Origin: Desmodus rotundus
Lineage: Eukaryota; Chordata; Mammalia; Chiroptera; Phyllostomidae
Assembly (NCBI RefSeq): GCF_022682495.2
Contig: NC_071391.1
Coordinates: 43,367,998-43,431,997, forward strand
DNA: 64,000 nucleotides
Reading direction: 5' to 3'
Shown piece by piece: positions 25,088 to 35,214 of the stretch (its first letter is position 1; every line of letters starts with the position of its first letter). Made by a program: the position numbers and the translations under genes. A model generated the notes under the pieces. It was given only the letters and a program-made list of their open reading frames with translations, was not told the DNA's origin and searched no databases.

Positions 25088-26204
25088 ACTTGTTGGCACA
25101 TCACTGTGCTCACCTGCTGATGTCTGTTCCAATCCCATGTGCTCTGCGTATTTGTTTGTGAAGAGAATGGGGAGTAGTGCTGTGGATCACTTCTCAGCAA
25201 AAGGGAGCCACTGTCCCCTTCTATCCTCATTTACGTGTCCTCTTCTCTGCAGTGTCTCATCTCCCCTGCCCATGCATCTTTACCTTTCTAATATTTCCTC
25301 TCCCAGTCCTCACTTAGAACAATACCACAGCATAAGTTCAGGGTCTCAACATGGTGACCCAAGCCCATTCAAGCCTCTGGGTCCCAAGTTTGTCCTGCTA
25401 TGTGGAGAAAACCTTTATAGTGAAATGATAGTAACCCTAAGTCTAAGCATATCCCAGAATCCCTGAGCTTAACCTTCAGAGTCCTCTGGGCATATACATG
25501 GGCTCATGGGTAATTAAGTTCATCTAACTCATTGTTCCTCCCTATTGCATCTACAGAAAAATGTCATCATACTAGATGTAACTTTGTAGCTCAGGGGAGG
25601 GGATATCTCATGAGCTGTTAGGAAGAGAAATTTCCCAAAGGGAAAGGAATCTATATGGGGGATGAAATTGATTCTGTCCCCTTTAGAAGTCATAAAGCTA
25701 TCAAGTTTATACCATTAAGTCTCCAAAGTGTGACTTCTTAGGAAACTCCTTAACAACTCTTCTGCTTTGTTTAATATAAAGTGACTGCAGTTTAGCATTG
25801 TTACAACTATAGTTTCGAAAGTTGAAGAAGACCCCTGAAGTAGACACAATTAGACACTGTGACAACACTTTTATTTTTGACAGTGTTTGTACCTGTAGAT
25901 ACTACTATCAACTTTCTTCCAACCCAGCACGATTCTCCTCTCCAATCTGTAACTAATAATAAACAGATAAATTCTTTGGAGAAGGGCTTTCCTGTGCTTT
26001 AGCTCCTTTGACAGATAGAAATGAAAACTCCACATTCTCACAAGAAAACAAAATTCAAATAGAGCTCAAGGTCTAGAGTTTTCTTAGAGTCTCTGTTCCT
26101 GGATGACAATGGAGTAGACCTGTTAGTACCAGGATATGCCATAAATCATGGTTTTCCTAAGTACAGATAGGAGAAGACTGAGGGACAATTGAATACACTG
26201 GATG

Positions 26205-26425
26205 GTTTTTTTAATTTTTATTTTTAAATAGAGTTGACGCACATTACATTAGTTTCAGCTGTACAGCATAGTGATTCAACCTTTATATGCCTTATGAATT
26301 GATCACCCCAAGAAGTCTAGTAACCATCTGTCACTGTGCATAGTTACTACAACATTATTGACTATGTTCCTCATGCTGTATAAATTACATCCCTCTGACT
26401 TATTTTTTAAATGGAAATTTTTACT
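26205..26425 (-). mobile_element. Old L1 fragment, antisense
   Basis: The plus strand shows 'acattagtttcagctgtacagcatagtgattca' and 'gttactacaacattattgactatgttcc', reversed 3' end sequence of an ancient L1 subfamily; a related segment lies at 27546-27720. Confidence 0.7.
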
Positions 26426-27054
26426 TCTTAATCCCCTTTTCCAGTTTTTATTTTTTACTTGTAAGTTCAGACAGTTTCAAGTTGTCATGAGAGAGAAGAT
26501 AATGTGATCTACAGTCCAAAGGAGAGTCTGGTTACATCTGATGTGTTCTCATTTTAATTATTTCTCTCTCTGATTAATGAGAAGCATGTTCCCTGGTCTC
26601 TGGTCACTCCCTCATGGTAGGCCTCCTCCCCACTGTGTCAACATTTATCTTCACAGATCAAGACTGATACTATCTAATCTCTTAAAATTCTTTCCTGTGA
26701 CCTTGATTTCTTCATTGTACACAAAAGGTTTTATATAATAAAGTATAAACACCATTCTTATCAAAGTCTTTTAGTTAATACCCAATCAACCTTTTAAATT
26801 TTATTTCTATTTCATTCCTCTTTAAAATACTACCCTGTCTTTGATGATCAAAAGTTCTGTGTGTGAAATGACTGCTGCTCATTTCCACTTTCCTTCAACT
26901 CTGACTCAATTACCATGGCCTCCGTGTTGGTATTCTGTATAAATCAGCTGGATCTGATCTCCGTGTCTCTTGTATTCTCATATCTGTGTGTACTGCAATT
27001 ATAACATGCCCACTTTCCCTTTTGGCTTAGTGTTTCTGCCTTTCCCATTTTCCT
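26426..27054. other. Intergenic DNA, nothing recognised
   Basis: No coding or repeat signature that I can assign. Confidence 0.4.
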
Positions 27055-27360
27055 CAAATTTTTATTTTGGTAGAATATATTTAGCATATAATTTACTGTC
27101 TTAACCATTGTTAAGTGTATAGTTCAGTAGTAATAAGTATATATTGTTGTACAACCATGACCTCCATCCATCTCCAGAACTTTTTTTATTTTGCAGAAAC
27201 TGAAACTCTGTGCTCACCCAGTAAACTCCCCATGGCCCCCTCCCCTGGCCCCTGGCACTACCTTCCCTTTCTCCTCATGCCACAGCCTTTAGTAACCATC
27301 ATTCTACTTTCTGTTACTGTAAATTGAGTTGTTTTAAAGATTCCAAATAAAACTGAGAAT
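27055..27360 (-). mobile_element. Old L1 fragment, antisense
   Basis: Plus strand: 'tagcatataatttactgtcttaacc', 'taagtgtatagttcagtag', 'tgttgtacaaccatgacctccatcc', the reversed 3' UTR of an ancient L1. No open reading frame. Confidence 0.65.
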
Positions 27361-27416
27361 ATGCAATATATATATTTTAACTAAAAAATTAAAATTACAA
27401 TTAGCACAATATTGTA

Positions 27417-27545
27417 CAGCAGAGAGGAAAAGTAGTTTTACAGTTGTGAGTATGTGAAACATAGAGTTTATTCTTGTAGTATTACTTATTAATTATTGTA
27501 TTTTTTCCATATAAACAACTGTAAACCCACTTTTCTCAACCTCTG
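27417..27545. mobile_element. 129-bp Tc1/mariner-like MITE (copy 2)
   Basis: Same element as 14447-14578: left end 'cagcagagaggaaaagtag', right end 'acccacttttctcaacctctg', shared core 'gtttattcttgtagtatta'. Flanked by TA (27415-27416, 27546-27547). It sits between two antisense L1 pieces. Confidence 0.8.
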
Positions 27546-28910
27546 TATTAGTTTCAGGTGTACAGCATAGTGTTTAGACATTATATAATTTAAAAAGTAA
27601 TCCCTTGATTAGTCTAGTATTCACCTGACACCATACATAGTTATTACAATATTATTGACTATAGTCCCTATGCTGTACCTTACATCTCTATTACTATTTT
27701 TAACTGCAAATGTGTACTTCATGATCCATTAACCTTTTTCACCCAGCCCCCTAACCCCTCTCCCCTCTGACAGCAATAGTTTGTTCTCTGTATGAGAATT
27801 ATGCAATTTGTCTTTATTTGACTGACATTTCACTTAGCATAATGTCCTCAAGTTCATTCCTATTGTTTCAATGGCAGGACTTTTTTTTTTTTAAGGCTGA
27901 ATAACATTCCATTGCACATATAGACCACATTTTCTTTATCTTTATTGAATTTTTCCGTTTAGTCAGTATATTTTTAAGCTTCAGGATTTCTGTTTGGCTT
28001 ATTTTTATGATATCTATTCCTTTGTTAGACTTCTCATTTCATGGATATGTTGTTTCACTGATTGCATTTAGCTGACTGGTTTTTTTCTTGTAATGTACTG
28101 AGCTTCTTTAAGATGAGTATTTTGAATTCCTTGTCAAACAGTTCATGGATCTCCCCTTCTTTAAGATCAGTTATTGGAGCTTTATTAGTTCCTTTTGTTG
28201 GTGTCATGTGTGTCTGATTCTTTGTGATCCATGTAGCTTTGGGTTTGGTATGTGAATTTGAAGGAACAGACACCCCCCCTTTCAGTTTTTAGCCTGGTAC
28301 TGACAGGTAAAGTCCTTCTCCTGCTGGGTCCCTGAACTGATGCGACTACCTCTGAGATCATGATTGGGTAGAGCTGGAACCAGCTATTAAGACTATCATC
28401 TGGTTTGCAGTCATTCCACAGTTAGCAGACTTGTTACCAGGGTTGCAGATGGGTGCAGATAGGTCTCTGAGCATGCTCCCACTGAGTCATTGGGATGGTC
28501 TCTATTTGGGCAGAACTGCCTCTGGTCTGTGGTAGAGTGAGACTGGAGTCAGGTCATAAGACTGCTTTAGGGATCACTGTCAGGTTTCAGGTTGTTCCCT
28601 GTTACACAGGGCACAGATGGGCATGGCACCTCCTGGACCCTTGGCAGAAGCAGCTATTGACAGGACCACAAACAAGTGGGGCTGGAGCTGAGTTCACAGG
28701 GGACAGGGCTGTGTCCAGTGTGTAGGCAGGGCCACTGTCAACTAATTTGCTATTGGCTCCCTTCTCAAAGCAGTCATTCTCCGCCATGGGCTCCACATGG
28801 GTTTTACAATCTCCTACCTGGATTCCAAAGCTCCCATAGGCATCGTTGTCCATGAATGGCTGCCAAATATTTGTTTCTGTGGGGGCACATGGGCTGGAGA
28901 AATAATAAGA
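27546..28910 (-). mobile_element. Old L1 fragments, antisense
   Basis: Starts with 'gtattagtttcaggtgtacagcatag', runs through the ORF2-end complement ('cctcaagttcattcctattg', 'ataacattccattgcacatatagacca'), then from about 27945 into 'gttatt ggagctttattagttcc'-like L1M untranslated sequence. The part after about 28270 is assigned with less certainty. Inactive. Confidence 0.55.
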
Positions 28911-29246
28911 ACTAACATGTTCACAAGTTTTTATAATCATCAATTTAATTTCACATATAATTTTCACCTGTTCCACAAGCATTTTTTAAACTCCAAGAAA
29001 AAAAAAAGGCCATCACAGAAGACACAGTATTAAATTTACTACTTCAAGAATGAGAGTATATGAAATGAGAGGCAGGCTTATGAAAAACTTCATAGAATCA
29101 GAAAGTTGAGAGCATAGAAAGAAAAAGAACCCAAAAAACTAGTCTAATTCCCATCTTTTGCTTGTAAACACTTCAGTAAAAATTATACTATTCATTTTTA
29201 GGCAGTACTTTATTATTTGTGTTATTTATAGAAACTTCTTGCATTT

Positions 29247-29436
29247 TAAAAAATATTTTGTTTATTAATATTTATTTATATTGATGTGTGAGAGAAACAT
29301 AAATAAGTTGCCTATCACATGTACCTAACCCAGGATGCAGCCTTCAACCAAGCATGTGCCTTAACCAGGAATCAAACCAGGAACCTTTCACTCTGTGGGA
29401 TGATGCTCAACCAACTGAGCCATGCCAATGAGGGCT
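29247..29436 (-). mobile_element. VES-type tRNA-derived SINE, antisense
   Basis: Read on the minus strand it starts 'agccctcattggcatggctcagttggttga', the tRNA-like head with a degenerate A box, includes an internal RNA polymerase III region ('ggttcctggtttgattcctgg'), and ends in 'tgtttctctcacacatc' and an A-rich tail. Diverged copy of the vespertilionid/yangochiropteran SINE. Confidence 0.85.
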
Positions 29437-29518
29437 GCATTTTTCTTCATAGTTGTCATTGGCCATGTGACTTCTAGTTGAACCTCTGTATGTAAGAAAT
29501 CTAGAACATCATACAGCT

Positions 29519-29572
29519 CTTCCTTCCTTCCTTCCTTCCTTCCTTCCTTCCTTCCTTCCTTCCTTCCTTTCT
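29519..29572. repeat. (TTCC)n microsatellite
   Basis: About thirteen tandem CTTC units, leading directly into an antisense L1 end, from whose A-rich tail it may have arisen. Confidence 0.95.
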
Positions 29573-29830
29573 TTCATCATTGTTCAGTAACAATTGTCCC
29601 ATTTCCCCCCATTACTGTCTCCTGCTCTACCCACCCCTCACCTCCCACATTCAATCCCCCCGCCTTTGGCTTGTCCATGGGTCCTTTATACATGTTCCTT
29701 TACTTGACCCTTCTCCTTCTTTCCTCCATTATCCCCTTCCCCCCTCCCTTCTGGTCACTGTCAGTTTGTTCTTCATTTCCATGTCTCTTGTTCTATTTTG
29801 CTCACTTGCTTGTTTTGTTGATTAATATTA
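29573..29830 (-). mobile_element. Bat-type L1 3' end, antisense
   Basis: 'tcattgttcagtaacaattgtccc', C-rich 3' UTR complement, 'ggcttgtccatgggtcctttatacatgttcc', 'tcactgtcagtttgttcttc', 'ttttgttgattaat'. 5' truncated, non-coding. Confidence 0.85.
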
Positions 29831-30957
29831 AATTCTTCCTTCAGTGAATCAAAGCTCTTCTCTTTGAAAGTTTCTCTTGTATGACATGTTATGCCAGCGC
29901 TCAATGATGAATATCATTGCAGGCATGTGTTCAGATGCACAAAAACACACACGCCTCCAACAATTACAGCCAAGTATGTATATATATCTCACAATTAATT
30001 CTGGTAAAAGAAATTTATTATTTTTAAAGGAAAGCTTTGGCAATATTTATTGTAATATAATTTGATATAAAAATATTTAATTTCCTCTGGATAATCAAAG
30101 TTCCCAGATTTAAACCTAAGGAAGGCAAAAGGGAGTTTGGGGACAAGGGTAGAGAGAAGCTACTATATACAACATTCAAGGAGTACAGGGCTGTACCCCA
30201 GACTCTCGTGGCTTCTATGTACCCCAGGGGGCCTCTACCCATACCCAAGTCCTGGCAGAAATGCAGGCAGCCCTGAGAGATGGTGGAGACCCAGGTGCAC
30301 CTGACAAAAGCTGGGAGCAGTTTTGTGGCCCAGCTAATTTTCTAAAATTGTAATTTAGCAAAATTGTGTTGTTGGTATTTAGAAAAATAAAGACTTTAAC
30401 ATGTGGTGCTGTGTCAAATTGGACTTTGCTGTGCAGTGACACTGCCTGTGGGGACAGAGAGGGTAGGAGTAGGTGGGGAGGTTGCTTCTCTACTGCCCAG
30501 AGCAGAGGAGAAAGGTTAAAGAGTAGAAGACAGGAGCAGGAACCTGGCAGCCCTGCCCTGAGATGGCCAGAAAACTGTGGCTTTATCTTGGGCTGACCAG
30601 GCAGCTCTAGCTTAGGCATGAGCAACCTTTCACTGTTTGTAGCTGTGGAAGTTAATTCCTCTTAATCCTTTCTTCCTGACCATCTACTGCCAAAATGGCC
30701 AAACTTGGGCCAGTTATCACCCAAGAGACCAAAACAGGTAAACAGTAGTTTTTAAATATGTGTAGATCATGTGCCAAAATATGAAACCTGAGGCTTAGGA
30801 GAAGGGGGGTGCCCAGAGTAGACTCTCATTCTGAGGACTTCCGTGGGGACGGATGGGGGAAGACTGGGTAGATTCGAGTTTATTAATTTTATTACAAATT
30901 ACAGTCTGCTCAGACTTTATCTTTCCATAACTGGAATCAGTTACTTCTCTTTTTTTT
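29831..30957. other. Intergenic DNA 3' of the OR gene
   Basis: A GC-richer patch at about 30180-30640 with an 'aaaataaagactttaac' motif might be an old LTR or a processed fragment. I see no defined ends, so I leave it unassigned. The frames in it show no domain. Confidence 0.35.
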
Positions 30958-31887
30958 TCAAACAAAAAGGCTCTGTACCCGCTTCTGGATCTGTTTGGTC
31001 CTGATCCCATAAATGACTGGGTTGAGGGCAGGGGGGACGACCACATAGAGATTAGCTAGAAGGATATGGATATACTGAGGAATGCTCTGACCAAAGCGAT
31101 GAGTGAGGAAGGAGAAGAGAGCTGGACCAAAGAACACTAAGATGATACAGATATGGGAGCTGCAAGTATTTAGAGCCTTTATGCGGGCATCCTGGGAAGG
31201 GAGGTGGAAGACAGTGTATAAGATCCTAGCATAGGAGGTAATGATCAGAAGCACATCCAGAAACAAGATAGAAATATTAGCAAGACCATAGTAGACATTG
31301 ACACTAATACTGGCACAAGCTAGACGTGCCACTCCCATGTGCTCACAATACGTATGAGGGATGATTCTATGTCCACAGTAAGGCAGCCTCAGGAGGAGGA
31401 AAACAATGGGAGCAATCATGCATACACTTCTTAGAACTACCACCAGAGCAATCACACCAATGACTCTGTTGGTGAGGATCATGCTGTATCTGAGTGGGTT
31501 ACAAATAGCCACATAGCGATCAAAGCCCATGGCAAGAAGTACAATGCTCTCCATGACTGTAAAAAAGTGGATAAAAAAGACTTGAGCAACGCAGCACCCA
31601 AAGCACAGCTCCTGAAGCCTGAACCAAAAGATACCCAGCATCTTAGGGATGGTAACAGTAGAGAGACTCAGGTCAATTACTGACAGCATGGCTAAAAAGT
31701 AGAACATGGGTTGGTGAAGGGTATGATCAATCCAGATAACAAAGAGAATAATGATATTTCCAACAAGAGCAATCAGATACACTGCGCAGAAGGGAAAACC
31801 AAGCCAGATTTGTGCAATTTCCAACCCTGGAATCCCTAGCAACAGGAATGAAGAAGGGTGGTACTCAGTGATGTTGGGAGAAGACAT
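30958..31887 (-). CDS. Olfactory receptor, class I, OR52E-type, intact
   Basis: 309-residue seven-transmembrane odorant receptor. I choose the ATG at 31887 because it gives the canonical short N-terminus with NIT (5-7) before '[12 protein letters not shown]'. An in-frame ATG at 31956 would add 23 residues rich in Q, S and R that are not typical of the family. Motifs: GN 43-44, '[13 protein letters not shown]', '[19 protein letters not shown]' from 120, '[17 protein letters not shown]' with the loop-2 cysteines at 171 and 181, '[12 protein letters not shown]', '[18 protein letters not shown]'. TM3 entry has Cys at 95, 98 and 99, two more than its neighbours. No stop or frameshift. It lies between the OR52E4-like gene (same strand) and the divergent plus-strand array. 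It belongs with OR52E receptors; I cannot name the member. Confidence 0.92.
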   Translation of the reverse strand: MSSPNITEYHPSSFLLLGIPGLEIAQIWLGFPFCAVYLIALVGNIIILFVIWIDHTLHQPMFYFLAMLSVIDLSLSTVTIPKMLGIFWFRLQELCFGCCVAQVFFIHFFTVMESIVLLAMGFDRYVAICNPLRYSMILTNRVIGVIALVVVLRSVCMIAPIVFLLLRLPYCGHRIIPHTYCEHMGVARLACASISVNVYYGLANISILFLDVLLIITSYARILYTVFHLPSQDARIKALNTCSSHICIILVFFGPALFSFLTHRFGQSIPQYIHILLANLYVVVPPALNPVIYGIRTKQIQKRVQSLFV

Positions 31888-32019
31888 TCTTCTGCAGGCT
31901 GATTGTGATATCCTTATTAAAAGTTGTTGCTGGTTCCCACTGGACAATTTATCCACTGTTAGATCTACAAAAATTAAAAATAAAATGTCACCACAATAAA
32001 TTCAATAAAAGTAAATAAA
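31888..32019. other. Immediate 5' flank of the OR gene
   Basis: May contain the splice acceptor of the coding exon on the minus strand. An open frame continues upstream in phase to 31956. Confidence 0.35.
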
Positions 32020-32535
32020 AAGGCTATGGTACAGTTACACAATGGAAGACTACATGGTTGTAAAAAGGAAGGAAATCTTACTTTTTGTGTTAATATGGAT
32101 GGACCTGGAGAGTATTATGCATAGTGAAATAAGCCAAAGAAAAATGCCATATGATTTTACTTATATATGGAATCTAAGTAATAAAATAAACTAACAAACA
32201 AAATAGAAACAGACTCATAGATACAGAGAACAGACTGACAGCTCTTGGAGGGGAGAGGTATGGGTGGGCTCATGGAAAAAGTGAAGGGATTAAGCAAAAC
32301 AAACAAACCTATAGACACAGACAATAGTATGGTGATTATCAGAGGGAAAGCAGGGTGAAGGGAGTTAGAAGACAGTTAAGGGGGGATAAATGGTGCTAGA
32401 AAGAGACGACTTGTGGTGGTGAACACACAATACACTATACAGATGATGTATTATAGAATTGTACCAATGAAACCTATATAATTTTATTAACTAATGTTAC
32501 CCTGATAAATTCAACAGAAATTAAAAAATAAAACA
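32020..32535 (+). mobile_element. Old L1 3' end, sense
   Basis: 'ggtacagttacacaatggaagactac' and 'atggatggacctggagagtattatgcatagtgaaataagcc' (ORF2 end), 'acagactcatagatacagagaacagactgaca', 'ttttattaactaatgttaccc' and an A-rich tail near 32520. Multiple stops. Confidence 0.85.
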
Positions 32536-33650
32536 TCCCCAAACAATTGATATTAGGATTACTTCTCTAAAGGCTTTGCATTCATTTTCCTTTTCTAGTT
32601 CTCCATAAATAACCCCAATATTGCTTCCCAAATTAACTGTAGAAGCTAATGCTGTCTCTCTGAAAATTATTTAGTTCAGACTAAATACATTAACTCTCCT
32701 CTTCTTCAAGAGATAAATACTATTAGGAGATAAATAAAATTGATAGTAATAATAACCACCAACACAATAATAATAATAATAATAGCTTTAATTAATTATG
32801 TACCTACCATTTTTCAGACATATTTTTTACCATTATTCGCATATATTATTTAATTCTCCCCATAATTCCATGGCACAAGTTCTGACTGGTATCTGGTTTG
32901 TGGAAGAGAAAGGTTTTGATAAGTTAATTGACTTCCTATTACTTACACAGCTAATAAGCAGCAGAATCATTATCTTATTAATCAATGAAAGCCCAATAAA
33001 TTTAATAAAAATAAACAAAATTTAAAATTAGTTTGAAACTAGGCTTTGTGACACTGCTCAGGACCTGTTTTAGTAAACTTGTTAGTGTAAATAGTGAAAG
33101 GAGGCAGAAAGAAAAATAAGGGATGAAAAGAATGAAAGGACCTAGAGTAGCCAATACCACCTAAAATCCTGTAACAAAGGCCAAGTATGCTCTCTGGGCC
33201 ATGCCAAGCTCTTTATAACACATGTACACATTTAGTTCCAAAGAAATTTTTTAATATTGCTGTAACTATGCTTTTCATCACATGCCTCATCTTGGGCCAT
33301 GTCATTGGTCATAAATTGAGCTCTCCCAATAATTAAATGTGCATTCAGATTAATCCCTTTGAAATACGGTGCATGGAGAGAGACCAACAGCTGATCACCA
33401 TATTGTACCTTTCTTAATATCTGTGCAATGTGTGCAGTCAGTCTAAGTATAAGGGAGTGCTGACTCAACTCATTATCTATCTTTATCTGCCTACTATGGC
33501 TTTTTTGTTCCAATTTATGTCTCACTCACTGTGAAGGCAGTAGCATAGGTAGGAAAAAGGATCAAAAGCATACAGTATTTAATATTACTGGCATTGTGGC
33601 ATGGAATGGAGTCCTGATCCTGTTCTTACTGGCCTTGACCTTAGGTAAGT
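32536..33650. other. Intergenic DNA, nothing recognised
   Basis: Includes an (AAT)n tract at 32763-32783. A 97-codon minus-strand frame at 33232-33525 starts at GTG and resembles no family I can name. Confidence 0.45.
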
Positions 33651-33797
33651 TACCATATTTTGCCATGTATAATGTGCATCCATGTTTTTATGCCCAATTA
33701 TTCATGGGATTATTATACCCATGTATAATGCACACCCTTATTTTTCCCTAAAAAATTTGTGCAAAAAAGTGTGCATTATACATGGAAAAATATAGTA
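33651..33797. mobile_element. Short MITE with 27-bp inverted ends and TA flanks
   Basis: The left end reads 'taccatattttgccatgtat'; the reverse complement of the right end reads 'tactatatttttccatgtat', and both continue into 'aatg.gca'. TA at each outer edge fits a Tc1/mariner-type duplication. The inside holds another 'catgtataatgcacac', so the element is repeat-rich. Non-coding. Confidence 0.7.
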
Positions 33798-34548
33798 CAT
33801 CATGTTCTGTGTTTCAGCTTCATTTAGAAATAAGCACAGTACTATCTACCTCATATTGTTATCGAGTGGGATAAATGAGGTTATATATGTGAAATATTGT
33901 AGGTGCCCAGCTGATATTTTCCTTCAACTTCTTCACATCTTAGTCTTTCTGTGGCATCCCCCAAGACTAATGATCTGTGCCATTTTATTCCCTATCCCAA
34001 TACTCTAGGTCTTAACTAAATTTCTGTGAATCCAAATTCCAATCCTAAGCACACATTGTATATACTCACTGATCTCAAGTACTTACCAAATTTCTTTCTT
34101 CAGTCTTAGGAAGTTATGTAGCAGCTGTGAATTCAGTTCTTGAAAATTTTACAACATATATATATATTAGAACAGAGCCTCAACACACCCTAAGAAGCAA
34201 TAAAAAATGTATTTGTGTGTATGTGTTGAGGGAGAATTTATAATGAAGTCTCCAGGTATCAGAGTCTAAGGTATTGAAATTAAAATGAAATGAATAGAAA
34301 TTCCCTTTGGTCATTGCACCAGCTAAGGAGTAGCTCTAGGGAAATCTCACTGAACCCTGCTGCCTGTTACTTGGTCAATTTTTAGTTCTTATTTCACATA
34401 ATATTATGACAGGTCACATTTTATCTTTTTTCTCCTTCTTCCTTATCCATGTCTCTTTTAGTCTATGAATTTCTTGAACTAACCCATTGAACTCTGTTGG
34501 ACATTTGTATAACCATCAATTTTTTTATTATGATAAAATATATATAAG
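33798..34548. other. Intergenic DNA, nothing recognised
   Basis: No assignable repeat or gene. Confidence 0.4.
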
Positions 34549-35214
34549 ATCTGTCCAGAAATTATCCAGCCATGCAATATGAAAAATAGAGACATTTATT
34601 GAAGAGGAGACAAGATACAAGAAACATTGTACATAGGACGATGATACCTCAGTCCTCTTCAAAGGAGGCACCTTGGGACCTCACACAGTTCTTCCAATCA
34701 CCATCAGCTATCCTGTCATATTTTTCTGAATCTCATCCATAGTCTGAAATCTCTTCCCTTTCAAAGGTGATTGTAGTTTTGGGAAGTGGCAGAAGTTGCA
34801 GGGTGCCAAATCTGGACTGTAGGGGAGCTGAGTTACCTGGGTGATTTTATGTTTCACTAAAAAACTCTGTACAAGATGTGATGCATGAGCAGGCATGATG
34901 AAGCTGCCAATCACCAGTTGCCCATAGCTGCGGCCCTCTGAATCATCTGAATAGTTTCCATGAAGGAATGTTCAAGCTCAATTCAAAATTTGATGCAGAT
35001 TCATTGCTCTACTTGCTCAATCATTTTGAATGTGATGGCCACACAGTACACACGCTCACTCAACAGCATCTACTGCCCCTGCTGACTAGCACAGTGAAGT
35101 CGTCATTGTTCACACATGTGCATTCCAGTCCACTCTCCTTGACTGCCAGGTTACATGTATGTTGTGTAGACCATTCGTGGTATATTAACAATGGTTGGAC
35201 TTTTTCTAGACAGA
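34549..35214 (-). mobile_element. Relic mariner transposon, internally deleted
   Basis: Inverted ends: left 'ctgtccagaaattatccagcc', right end reverse complement 'ctgtctagaaaaagtccaacc'. On the minus strand the C-terminal transposase region is readable (about 34711-34890) with 'VKHKITQVTQ' and 'PYSPDLAPC', the latter carrying the last catalytic Asp region of mariner transposases. Upstream pieces read like the N-terminal half ('ETIQMIQRAA'-like) joined directly to the C-terminal region, so the middle of the gene, with most of the catalytic domain, is missing. About 670 bp against the usual 1.3 kb. Non-functional. Confidence 0.8.

Larger units (their letters stand above)
22594..26199. other. 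Intergenic DNA, no gene recognised
   Basis: Apart from two microsatellites, nothing recognisable. Frames near 24619-24888 (minus) and 25035-25466 (plus) have no known motif; the second starts inside a GA microsatellite. Confidence 0.45.

Noticed and set aside
25035..25466. 143-codon frame starting in a GA microsatellite
   Set aside because: The N-terminal repeat is a microsatellite translation and the remainder has no motif.
30215..30625. 136-codon minus-strand frame in a GC-richer patch
   Set aside because: No domain; the opposite strand is also open, typical of GC-rich chance frames.
33232..33525. 97-codon minus-strand frame
   Set aside because: GTG start and no recognised domain. I considered an endogenous retroviral fragment but saw no diagnostic motif.
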